From positions 20,639 to 30,364 of the forward strand of contig MGON01000103.1 of NCBI GenBank assembly GCA_001795345.1: a DNA stretch of 9,726 nucleotides, in the 5' to 3' direction. Position numbers and translations under genes: made by a program. A model generated the notes under the pieces. It saw only the letters and a list, made by a program, of their open reading frames with translations. It was not told the origin of the DNA and did not search any database. The stretch's first letter is position 1; each line of letters starts with the position of its first letter. This DNA comes from Chloroflexi bacterium RIFCSPLOWO2_02_FULL_71_16 (GTDB taxonomy: Bacteria; Chloroflexota; Limnocylindria; P2-11E). Below are positions 1 to 6,080 of this stretch, piece by piece.

Positions 1-635
1 TCGGCTTCCGCTATCCGCTGGCGGCTCGTGACGCGCTAGCCGGCGCCGGCCTCGCCCTGCACGAGCGCGAGGCCCTCGCGGTCACCGGCCCGAACGGCTC
101 GGGCAAGTCGACGCTGCTGCTCATCCTGGCGGGCCTCCTCCGGCCGCAGCGCGGCACCGTCCGCGCGGTGGCCGTGGACCCCGCCACCCCCGAGCCGTGG
201 CGATGGCGCGCGGCGACCCTCGCCCGCCGGTTCGGCACGGTCTTCCAGGATCCCGACCACCAGTTCCTGACCACGAGCGTTCGCGACGAGCTCCGCCTCG
301 GGCCACGGCTCCAGGGCGGAGCGAGTGCCGACCTGCGCGGCGCCGACGAGCTGCTCGAGCGCCTCGGCCTCGGCCATCTGTCGGCCGCGAACCCGTTCAC
401 GCTCTCGGGCGGCGAGAAGCGACGGCTGTCCGTGGGCACCGCCCTCGCGACCAGGCCGCTGGCCCTGTTCCTGGACGAGCCGACCTACGGACAGGACCGG
501 CGCACGTTCGTGGACCTCGTGGACCTCCTCCGGGAAGCGAACGTCGCCGGCGCGGCCGTGTGCGCCGCGACCCACGAGCCCGCGCTGATCCTGGCCATGG
601 CCGGCAACGTCGTGGCGCTGAGCCACCCCTCGTGA
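1..635 (+). CDS. ECF-type ABC transporter ATP-binding protein, 5' end outside window
   Basis: ATPase subunit that would power uptake of a vitamin or metal through an energy-coupling factor transporter at the inner face of the membrane. The frame is open from base 3. Visible motifs, in order: Walker A GPNGSGKST (87-113), Q-loop VFQDPDHQF (about 240-266), signature LSGGEKRRL (402-428), Walker B LALFLDEPT followed by D-loop YGQD, and H-loop ATHE. All residues needed for ATP hydrolysis are present. The D-loop reads YGQD rather than the common AGLD. From memory this is typical of the second ATPase half of tandem EcfA/YkoD-type proteins, so the missing upstream part may include another ABC domain. 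The stop overlaps the start of the EcfT gene (GTGA), indicating co-translation. The substrate cannot be read from this window because no S component is present. Confidence 0.93.
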   Translation, partial: GFRYPLAARDALAGAGLALHEREALAVTGPNGSGKSTLLLILAGLLRPQRGTVRAVAVDPATPEPWRWRAATLARRFGTVFQDPDHQFLTTSVRDELRLGPRLQGGASADLRGADELLERLGLGHLSAANPFTLSGGEKRRLSVGTALATRPLALFLDEPTYGQDRRTFVDLVDLLREANVAGAAVCAATHEPALILAMAGNVVALSHPS

Positions 636-1438
636 TCGTCCTCCAGCCGCTCACGCCCGACCCCCGCGCGATCCTCGCGCGCGCGCACCCGGTGCCGAAG
701 ATCGCCGCCGCCCTGGTGCTGATGCTCGCGCTCTTCCTCACGGTGGACGTGGTGACCTCCGCGGTCGTCCTGGGCGGCCTGCTCGCCGCGATCCCCCTCA
801 CCGGCCTCCCGCGCCGGCCGCTCGTCCGCCGCATCGCTCCGCTGGCCGCCGCGGCGGTGGGCATCGCGCTCTTCAACACGGTCCTCGCGCCTGCGCCCGC
901 GGGCGAGACGCTGCTGGTCGTCGGGCCGGTCCGCGTCACCGACCAGAGCCTGCTCGGCGGCATCGCCGCGGCGCTGCGCCTCGTGGCCATCGCGCTCTCG
1001 GGCGTACTGGTCGTGGCCACCATCGATCCGACCGATCTCGCCGACGCTCTCGTCGAGCATCTGCACGCCCCGCCGCGCTTCGTCCTCGGCGCGCTCGCGG
1101 CGTGGAGGCTCGCGCCGATCTTCGGTCAGCAGTGGTGGGTGCTCGGCCTGGCGCGGCGAGCGCGTGGCCTCGAGACCGAACGCGATCCGCTCGGCCGCTT
1201 GCGAGGGTTCGCTGGCCGCACGTTCGGCCTGCTGGTGGGTGCCATCCGGCGCGGGACCGAGCTGGCGCTGGCGATGGACGCGCGCGGCTTCGGCCGCCGG
1301 CCGTGCCGCACGCTCGCGCGTCCGCGCCCGATCCGAGCGGGGGACTGGGCCGTCCTCGCGGCGGCGCTGGCGCTAGCGGTCGCGGCGACGATGATGAGCC
1401 TCGCGCTCGGGGCATGGAGGCCGCTCCTGGGGCGCTGA
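632..1438 (+). CDS. ecfT: ECF transporter transmembrane protein EcfT (CbiQ family)
   Basis: T component of an energy-coupling factor transporter. It is a membrane scaffold that couples the ATPases to the substrate-binding S component. I place the start at GTG 632, which overlaps the ATPase stop by four bases (GTGA). This gives 268 residues, normal for the family. Hydrophobic segments lie near residues 23-58, 68-88, 108-132, 150-160 and 238-262. The two coupling motifs that dock onto the ATPases are seen as ARG at 177-179 (in LARRARGLE) and ARG at 217-219 (in AMDARGFG), inside the long cytoplasmic helical region. The frame is open further upstream, but that part is a shadow of the ATPase. The substrate is unknown; YkoC-type thiamine-precursor uptake or cobalt uptake are possibilities only. 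Confidence 0.9.
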   Translation: MIVLQPLTPDPRAILARAHPVPKIAAALVLMLALFLTVDVVTSAVVLGGLLAAIPLTGLPRRPLVRRIAPLAAAAVGIALFNTVLAPAPAGETLLVVGPVRVTDQSLLGGIAAALRLVAIALSGVLVVATIDPTDLADALVEHLHAPPRFVLGALAAWRLAPIFGQQWWVLGLARRARGLETERDPLGRLRGFAGRTFGLLVGAIRRGTELALAMDARGFGRRPCRTLARPRPIRAGDWAVLAAALALAVAATMMSLALGAWRPLLGR

Positions 1439-1523
1439 CGCGGCTCTCGGTCCTGTGTACAGCTGGCCTATCGTCCTACGTGCCCGAGGGTCGTTCGGTC
1501 TCCGCTAGCACTAGGCTGGACGC
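1439..1523 (+). promoter_or_regulatory. Short gap with candidate -10 for a leaderless nfeD mRNA
   Basis: The 85-base gap between ecfT and nfeD has TAGGCT at 1512-1517. This fits the TANNNT -10 pattern and ends six bases before the GTG start at 1524. There is no Shine-Dalgarno-like purine run ahead of that GTG. A -10 at this distance is the arrangement seen for leaderless transcripts in several high-GC phyla. I see no convincing -35 box or terminator in the gap. Confidence 0.3.
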
Positions 1524-2861
1524 GTGACCGCAAGGGGCGTGCTCCGGGTCCTTTCTGTCATGTGCCTCACGCTCGGCCTCGCGGGCGTGGCGGCGGCCCA
1601 GGCTCCGGCGGCCGACACCGTCCTTGTCGGGAAGATCGAGGGCGTCATCAACCCGGTCACGGCGCGCTACGTCGACCGCCTCGTCCGGGAAGGGGAAGAG
1701 CGCGGTGTCGCGGCGGTCGTGTTCACCATCAACACGCCCGGTGGGCTCCTGGACTCGACCAGCCGGATCACCAGCCGGATGCTCACGGCGCGGGTGCCGG
1801 TGATCACGTACGTCTCGCCTTCAGGCTCGCGGGCTGCCTCGGCCGGCACGTTCATCACGATGGCCGGGCACGTCGCGGCGATGGCGCCGGCTACGAACAT
1901 CGGCGCGGCGCACCCGGTGTCCTCGTCGGGGGAGGAGATCGAAGGCGACCTGCGCACGAAGGTGGAGAACGACGCGGTCGCCCAGATCCGCAACATCGCC
2001 ACGGCTCGGGGCAGGAATGCCGACTGGGCCGAGAGCGCGGTCCGCGAGAGCGTGAGCATCACCGCGGACGAGGCGCTCGCGCTGCGCGTCGTCGACCTGA
2101 TCGCCTCGAGCGTTCCCGAGCTGCTGCGGGCGGCAAGCGGGCGCGAAGTGCGGCTGCCCGACGGACCGGTCACCCTGGCCACCGCGGCGACGTCCAGCGA
2201 GAGCCACCCGTTCAGCCCGCTGGAGGGGATCCTCCACTTCATCACCGATCCGCAGGTGGCGCTCCTGCTCTTCACGGTCGGGACGTACGGGCTCATCTTC
2301 GAGCTCTCGAACCCGAGCCTCATCTTCCCCGGCGTCGTCGGGGTCATCGCGATCCTCCTGGCGCTCTTCGCCATCGGCACGCTCGACGCGAACGGCGCGG
2401 GGATCGCCCTCATGGTCTTCGCGGTCGTCCTGTTCGTCGCCGAGATATGGGTGCCGAGCCACGGCATCCTGACGGCCGGCGGTATCGCGGCGATCGTCCT
2501 CGGGGCGATCCTGCTGTTCCCGCCGGGCCGTCCCACGCTCCCGGGCCTGCGTCTCACGGTCGAGCCGCTCACCATCACGCTCATCGCGGGTACGAGCGGC
2601 CTGTTCTTCTTCGCGCTCGCCAGGGCTTCGCGCGGCTATCTCCGCCTGCCCACCGCCACGGGCGTCAGCCTCCTCGTCGGCGCGACGGGCGTCGCGAAGA
2701 GCGACGTCGATCCGTCCGGGATCGTCCACGTTGCCGGCGAGGACTGGACCGCGACGGCGAGCGGCGAGCCGATACGTCAGGGCGAGACCGTGGCCGTTCA
2801 GCAGGTGGACGGCCTCCGGCTCGTCGTCTCGCGCGTGCCACAGGAAAAGGGAGGGGTCTAG
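1524..2861 (+). CDS. nfeD: NfeD-family membrane-bound serine protease (ClpP-class, long form)
   Basis: Membrane serine protease that, in characterised relatives, cleaves the C-terminal region of its stomatin partner. It has 445 residues, the size of the long NfeD form. Residues 1-26 form a signal peptide or anchor ending in AAAQA. Residues 32-200 are the ClpP/SppA-like protease domain. The nucleophile is Ser106 in AASAGT and the likely general base is Lys146 in LRTKVEND. Their spacing of 40 is close to the Ser97/Lys138 dyad of the archaeal homologue 1510-N. TPGG at 71-74 is the usual oxyanion-region motif. About four to five membrane helices lie in residues 232-366, and an OB-fold NfeD domain fills residues 375-440 (GATGVAKSDVDPSG). 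GTG 1524 is chosen because it gives the complete signal peptide. The slipin gene follows immediately, and its ribosome binding site lies inside this gene's last codons. Confidence 0.9.
   Translation: MTARGVLRVLSVMCLTLGLAGVAAAQAPAADTVLVGKIEGVINPVTARYVDRLVREGEERGVAAVVFTINTPGGLLDSTSRITSRMLTARVPVITYVSPSGSRAASAGTFITMAGHVAAMAPATNIGAAHPVSSSGEEIEGDLRTKVENDAVAQIRNIATARGRNADWAESAVRESVSITADEALALRVVDLIASSVPELLRAASGREVRLPDGPVTLATAATSSESHPFSPLEGILHFITDPQVALLLFTVGTYGLIFELSNPSLIFPGVVGVIAILLALFAIGTLDANGAGIALMVFAVVLFVAEIWVPSHGILTAGGIAAIVLGAILLFPPGRPTLPGLRLTVEPLTITLIAGTSGLFFFALARASRGYLRLPTATGVSLLVGATGVAKSDVDPSGIVHVAGEDWTATASGEPIRQGETVAVQQVDGLRLVVSRVPQEKGGV
2849..2856 (+). promoter_or_regulatory. Ribosome binding site of slipin gene
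   Basis: GGGAGGGG sits nine bases before ATG 2866 and overlaps the end of the nfeD reading frame. It fixes the slipin start at 2866 rather than the longer open frame that runs back to 2731 as a shadow of nfeD. Confidence 0.7.
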
Positions 2862-2865
2862 CTAC

Positions 2866-3756
2866 ATGGAATTCACCGATCAGCTCGTGATCTTCGCGTT
2901 CCTCGCGGCGGCGGCGATCTTCGTCCTGCGGACGGTCGTCCACATCGTCCCCGAGTACCAGCGCCTGGTCGTCCTGGCGTTCGGCCGGTACCAGGGCACC
3001 AAGGGTCCGGGGCTCGTGCTCCTGTTCCCGCCGCCCATCCAGGCCTCGATCACCGTCGACCTGCGCGAGTTCGTCATGGAGATCCCGGAGCAGACGTCGA
3101 TCACGAAGGACAACGCGCCCATCAGCATCGACTTCCTCATCTATCAGAAGGTCATCGAGGCGTCGGACTCCGTGCTGAAGATCCAGAACTTCCGGACAGC
3201 GGTGCAGGGCATCGCGACGACCACGCTGCGCGCGGTCATCGGCGACATTCCGCTCGACGATGTGCTCGCCAAGCGCGAGCAGATCAACGAGGTCCTGCGC
3301 GTCAAGCTCGACGACATCACGCAGCGCTGGGGCGTGAAGGTGACCACGGTCGAGATCCGCGAGATCACTCCGCCGCGCGACATCCAGGACGCCATGAACC
3401 GGCAGATGTCCGCCGAGCGCAACCGTCGCGCGGCGATCCTCGAGGCGGAAGGAAAGAAGCAGGCGGCCATCCTCGTCGCCGAGGGCGACAAGCAGTCGAA
3501 CATCCTGCAGGCCGAAGGCGCGCGGCAGGCGCAGATCCTGCGCGCCGAGGGCTTCGGGCTCGCTCTCGACAAGATCAACGAGGCCGCGGGTCACGCCGAC
3601 GTACGGACGATGGCCCTCCAGTACCTCGAAACGCTCAACCGTCTCGGTGCGTCACCCGCAACGAAGTTCGTGATCCCGAGCGAGTTCACCTCGCTCCTCG
3701 CACCGCTCGTCGGGATGATGCGTGAGGCGGGGGAGCGTCCCCGGGGCGGCGGCTGA
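2866..3756 (+). CDS. Slipin (stomatin/prohibitin-like SPFH, band 7 protein)
   Basis: Membrane-associated scaffold of the stomatin family, the usual partner and substrate of the adjacent NfeD protease, thought to organise membrane microdomains. It has 296 residues. A hydrophobic anchor covers residues 7-28. The SPFH domain runs from about 30 to 180 and includes VPEYQRLVVLAFGRY, GPGLVLLFPP and the family segment LRAVIGDIPLDDVLAKREQIN. It is followed by the alanine/glutamate-rich coiled coil typical of slipins. Residues 189-232 form four consecutive 11-residue units on the pattern xxILxAEGxxQ. The C-terminus is short and ends in a glycine/arginine tail. The start is at ATG 2866 with a strong Shine-Dalgarno, four bases after the nfeD stop, so the two are one operon. 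Confidence 0.92.
   Translation: MEFTDQLVIFAFLAAAAIFVLRTVVHIVPEYQRLVVLAFGRYQGTKGPGLVLLFPPPIQASITVDLREFVMEIPEQTSITKDNAPISIDFLIYQKVIEASDSVLKIQNFRTAVQGIATTTLRAVIGDIPLDDVLAKREQINEVLRVKLDDITQRWGVKVTTVEIREITPPRDIQDAMNRQMSAERNRRAAILEAEGKKQAAILVAEGDKQSNILQAEGARQAQILRAEGFGLALDKINEAAGHADVRTMALQYLETLNRLGASPATKFVIPSEFTSLLAPLVGMMREAGERPRGGG
3430..3561 (+). repeat. Four 11-residue coiled-coil repeats inside slipin
   Basis: Codons 189-232 encode four tandem units, AAILEAEGKKQ, AAILVAEGDKQ, SNILQAEGARQ and AQILRAEGFGL. ILxAEG is invariant. An 11-residue period is the hendecad pattern of right-handed or straight coiled coils. It is a protein-level repeat; the DNA copies have diverged. Confidence 0.8.
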
Positions 3757-4040
3757 GCCGGAGAGCTAGCGGCTTCGCGGACGGACGCGCCAGCGGCCCA
3801 GGCCACCAGGTCGCTGCGCGTCCGCCGCGGGCAGGAGCGCGACGGCCATGGCGCCGCGAGCTCGCCGCCTTCGAAGGGATGTCCCGCCGGGCGGGGAATA
3901 CACGCGTGGCGGGAGCCGCCAGGACACCCCGGCGGTGTGGGAAGCACCGCGAAGCTCCCCTTGGACGGCGGCCCCCGCTACGCGGCGTGGTGGCTGGGCG
4001 GGCTGGGTGGCCCGCGCCGGCCGGAAGAAGGCAGTGGCAA
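3757..4040. other. Intergenic stretch with no supported gene
   Basis: About 285 bases between the slipin stop and the promoter of the next unit. Reading frames here are short, arginine/proline-rich and lack family signatures, so I treat them as GC-driven noise. Small inverted repeats occur: TCCCGC/GCGGGA-type arms near 3882-3898, and an exact TGGCGG-GAG-CCGCCA at 3907-3921. None is followed by a T-run. I see no tRNA, rRNA, tmRNA or RNase P signature. Transcription of slipin must end somewhere here, but I cannot place the terminator. Confidence 0.5.
3907..3921 (+). other. Inverted repeat, possible factor-assisted terminator
   Basis: Exact six-base arms TGGCGG and CCGCCA separated by GAG, about 150 bases past the slipin stop. 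There is no T-run. In sequence this GC-rich such arms also arise by chance, so the functional call is weak. Confidence 0.2.
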
Positions 4041-4068
4041 CTGACATGGGAGTGGCACGATAGAACAT
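4041..4068 (+). promoter_or_regulatory. Candidate promoter of the pseudo-ligase/gdhA unit
   Basis: CTGACA at 4041-4046 matches five of six bases of TTGACA. After a 16-base spacer, GAACAT at 4063-4068 is a weak -10 (A2, A5, T6). The -10 falls inside the LexA-like box, where a repressor would block polymerase. Transcription would start near 4075, about 25 bases before the first well-placed start codon. Confidence 0.4.
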
Positions 4069-4075
4069 CCGTTCT
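4062..4075. promoter_or_regulatory. lexA box: LexA-like SOS operator (GAAC-N4-GTTC)
   Basis: AGAAC-ATCC-GTTCT is a perfect five-base inverted repeat around a four-base centre. It exactly matches the GAAC-N4-GTTC core of the LexA box of Bacillus and actinobacteria. It overlaps the candidate -10 and lies 97 bases before the start of a DNA-ligase-like gene, so both position and neighbour fit DNA-damage control. The identification rests on the motif alone. Confidence 0.6.
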
Positions 4076-4086
4076 GGCCCTGTCAA

Positions 4087-4094
4087 GAGGGGAG
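4087..4094 (+). promoter_or_regulatory. Ribosome binding site of leader ORF
   Basis: GAGGGGAG ends six bases before GTG 4101. This is the strongest Shine-Dalgarno in the 4041-4180 region, better than the AGGAG in front of the ligase-like gene itself. Confidence 0.5.
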
Positions 4095-4100
4095 ACTCGA

Positions 4101-4175
4101 GTGAGGCCGGTTTCGATCACGCTACTCACGATGTCCGAACATCCCACCCCCATGCGGTCCAGGAGTGCGCGTTGA
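4101..4175 (+). CDS. Putative 24-residue leader peptide
   Basis: A short frame starts at GTG 4101 behind a strong GAGGGGAG and ends at TGA 4173-4175, which overlaps the TTG start of the pseudo-ligase (TTGA). The predicted peptide begins MRPVSITLLTMSEHP and ends RSRSAR; I recognise no family. The overlap suggests translational coupling, with ribosomes ending here reinitiating at the TTG. An alternative is that it is not made, or that ATG 4131 in the same frame is used. The evidence is only start, ribosome site and overlap. Confidence 0.35.
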   Translation: MRPVSITLLTMSEHPTPMRSRSAR

Positions 4176-4180
4176 GCGCA
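4166..4180 (+). ncRNA. GTTGA-loop hairpin motif, copy A, at pseudo-ligase start
   Basis: TGCGC-GTTGA-GCGCA forms a five-base-pair stem with a five-base loop. The TTG start codon (4172-4174) and the leader stop (TGA 4173-4175) both lie in the loop. The 17 bases from 4164 to 4180 are identical to the copy before the second pilin gene (9652-9668). In an mRNA this would place start and stop codons in an exposed loop and partly sequester the AGGAG at 4161-4165. Confidence 0.45.
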
Positions 4181-4774
4181 TCAAAAGAGGCCGCCGACCT
4201 CGCGCCGCAGCGGCCGCGCTACAAGCGGGAGTTGTCCGAGCCGGAAGGGCATCTCCTCGAGCCGGAGTGGGAGGGCGTGCGGGCGCTGGTGCGCGTCGGC
4301 CATCCGGAGCCGCACTTCGTCGGGTATGCCGGCCGGATCGAGGGTCCGCGCGAGCTGTACGACGCGGTGAGCGTCGAGGCGCGCTGCGAGACGGCGGTCC
4401 TGGATGGCGTCCTCGTCGAGGATCTCAACGAGGAGCGCGACCTCGAGCTGGACGCCGAGGGCAACGCCTTCGTGCGGAAGGCCATGCCGCGGACGATCTT
4501 CGTCGCGTTCGACCTGCTGGAGGTGGACGGCCAGTCGCTCCTCGGGGTCCCGCTGCTCGAGCGCAAGCGGCACCTCGAAGGCGTGCTCGTGCCCAGCCCG
4601 AACGTCCGCCTCACCGCGTATCGTTCGCGTGACCTGCGATCCTGGCGAGAGACGCTGGGGGAGCAGGGATTCCGCCGCGCGGTCCTCAAGGACTGGAACA
4701 GCACGTATGAACCCGGGCGGACGGCCGACAGCTGGACCGTCATCGAGAAGATCCGGGATCTAGGGAGACGTTGA
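4172..4774 (+). CDS. DNA-ligase-like adenylation-domain protein, catalytic motifs lost
   Basis: A 200-residue protein shaped like the nucleotidyl-transferase domain of ATP-dependent DNA ligases (LigD/LigC type), without the OB-fold domain. Scaffold motifs remain: [24 protein letters not shown] (110-133, interrupted here only as a family landmark), YEPGR (179-183) and a following Trp188. The active site does not. Motif I ExKWDGxR reads EPEWEGVR (30-37), so the AMP-accepting Lys is Glu32. LDGE reads LDGV (77-80). Motif IV (F/Y)EGxxxK reads FRRAVLK (167-173). Motif V WxKxK reads WTVIE (188-192). It should not form ligase-AMP. TTG 4172 is the only plausible in-frame start before motif I, with AGGAG six bases ahead. 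It lies behind a LexA-like box and its stop overlaps the gdhA ATG. The role is unknown; a DNA-end or nick-binding regulator is one inference. Confidence 0.75.
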   Translation: MSASKEAADLAPQRPRYKRELSEPEGHLLEPEWEGVRALVRVGHPEPHFVGYAGRIEGPRELYDAVSVEARCETAVLDGVLVEDLNEERDLELDAEGNAFVRKAMPRTIFVAFDLLEVDGQSLLGVPLLERKRHLEGVLVPSPNVRLTAYRSRDLRSWRETLGEQGFRRAVLKDWNSTYEPGRTADSWTVIEKIRDLGRR

Positions 4775-6045
4775 TGGCTACCTCTGCGGTCATCGATCAC
4801 ACCCAGCGCGATCCGTGGCAGGTGGCGCTCGAGCAGTTCGACATCGCGGCGGACAGGCTCCACCTCGATCCGAACATGCGCGGGATCCTGCGCGAGTGCC
4901 AGCGGGAGCTGACCGTCCATTTCCCGGTCCGGATGCAGGACGGGGTCGTGAAGGTCTTCACCGGGTACCGCGTGCAGCACAACATCTCTCGAGGCCCCGG
5001 CAAGGGCGGGATCCGCTACCACCCGTCGGTGACGCTCAACGAGGTCAAGGCGCTCGCGATGTGGATGACCTGGAAGTGCGCCGTGGTGGGGATCCCGTAC
5101 GGGGGCGCCAAGGGCGGGGTCGTTTGCGACCCGAAGCACATGACGGCGCAGCAGCTCGAGACCCTCACGCGCCGCTACACCACGGAGATCTCGCTCCTCA
5201 TCGGCCCGGACCGCGACATCCCGGCGCCTGACGTGGGCACCAACGCCCAGACGATGGCGTGGGTCATGGACACCTACTCAATGCACCACGGCTCCACCGT
5301 ACCCGCGGTCGTGACCGGGAAGCCCGTGTCCATCGGCGGCAGCGAGGGACGCAACGAGGCGACCGCGCGCGGCGCCGTGTACACCATCATCGAGGCGTCG
5401 AAGGCGATCGGGCTGGACCTCGAGGGCGCGCGCGTCGTCGTGCAGGGCTACGGCAACGCCGGGATGTACTCGGCCAAGCTCATCGCCGAGCTCGGCGCGA
5501 AGGTGATCGCGGTGTCCGACACGAGCGGCGGCATCACGAACCCGAACGGCCTCGACCCGCAGAAGATCGAGGCCTTCAAGCGGGAGACCGGACGCGTCCA
5601 GGGCCTGCCGGGCGCGGAGCGGATCTCGAACACGGATCTCCTCGAGCTCGACTGCGAGATCCTCATCCCGGCGGCGATCGAGAATCAGATCGGCTCGCAG
5701 AACGCGACCGAGATCAAGGCGAAGATCGTCGCGGAGGCCGCGAACGGCCCGACCAGCCCGGAGGCGGACCGCATCCTCTACGACCGGGGGGTCATGGTCA
5801 TCCCGGACATCCTCTGCAACGCGGGCGGCGTGACCGTCTCCTACTTCGAGTGGGTGCAGGACCTCCAGAACCTCTTCTGGCGCGAGGCGACCATCAACGC
5901 GCGCCTCAAGGAGGTCATGGTGAAGTCCTTCAACGATGTCCTCGACCTCTCGCACAAGCACAAGGTCGACATGCGGACCGCGGCGTACATGCTCGCGGTG
6001 AGTCGCGTGGCCGATGCCACGCTGACCAGGGGCATTTACCCGTAA
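4774..6045 (+). CDS. gdhA: Glu/Leu/Phe/Val dehydrogenase, most likely glutamate dehydrogenase
   Basis: Cytosolic oxidative deamination of glutamate to 2-oxoglutarate and ammonia, or the reverse. It has 423 residues, normal for the hexameric family. The catalytic lysines are Lys77 ([11 protein letters not shown]), Lys101 (WKCAVVG) and Lys113 (PYGGAKGG), with Asp153 in PAPDVGTN. The spacings 24, 12 and 40 equal those of clostridial GDH Lys89/113/125 and Asp165. The Rossmann motif is GYGNAG (225-230), followed by Asp249 at the end of the second strand. An acidic residue there tends to favour NAD(H), but cofactor choice is uncertain. A leucine or phenylalanine dehydrogenase is possible but less likely. 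ATG 4774 overlaps the pseudo-ligase stop by one base (TGATG), with GGGAGA just upstream, so expression is coupled to that gene. I see no promoter of its own. Confidence 0.93.
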   Translation: MATSAVIDHTQRDPWQVALEQFDIAADRLHLDPNMRGILRECQRELTVHFPVRMQDGVVKVFTGYRVQHNISRGPGKGGIRYHPSVTLNEVKALAMWMTWKCAVVGIPYGGAKGGVVCDPKHMTAQQLETLTRRYTTEISLLIGPDRDIPAPDVGTNAQTMAWVMDTYSMHHGSTVPAVVTGKPVSIGGSEGRNEATARGAVYTIIEASKAIGLDLEGARVVVQGYGNAGMYSAKLIAELGAKVIAVSDTSGGITNPNGLDPQKIEAFKRETGRVQGLPGAERISNTDLLELDCEILIPAAIENQIGSQNATEIKAKIVAEAANGPTSPEADRILYDRGVMVIPDILCNAGGVTVSYFEWVQDLQNLFWREATINARLKEVMVKSFNDVLDLSHKHKVDMRTAAYMLAVSRVADATLTRGIYP

Positions 6046-6051
6046 CGACAT

Positions 6052-6067
6052 CCGCCCGCGAGGGCGG
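6052..6067 (+). terminator. GNRA-loop hairpin after gdhA
   Basis: CCGCCC and GGGCGG pair perfectly around a GCGA tetraloop (GNRA type), starting seven bases after the gdhA stop. No T-run follows, so it may be a factor-dependent terminator or an mRNA 3'-end stabiliser. It ends 13 bases before the inferred start of the exonuclease-helicase. Confidence 0.4.
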
Positions 6068-6080
6068 CTAGAAGAGCGCG

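Noticed and set aside
612..626. GTGGC-GCTGA-GCCAC hairpin just before the ecfT start, resembling the GTTGA motif
   Set aside because: It lies within the ATPase coding sequence (VALSH), differs in stem and loop, lacks the AGAAG flank, and such short stems are common at this GC content.
4137..4150. Second GAACATCC resembling a LexA half-site
   Set aside because: The partner half GTTC is missing at the right spacing.
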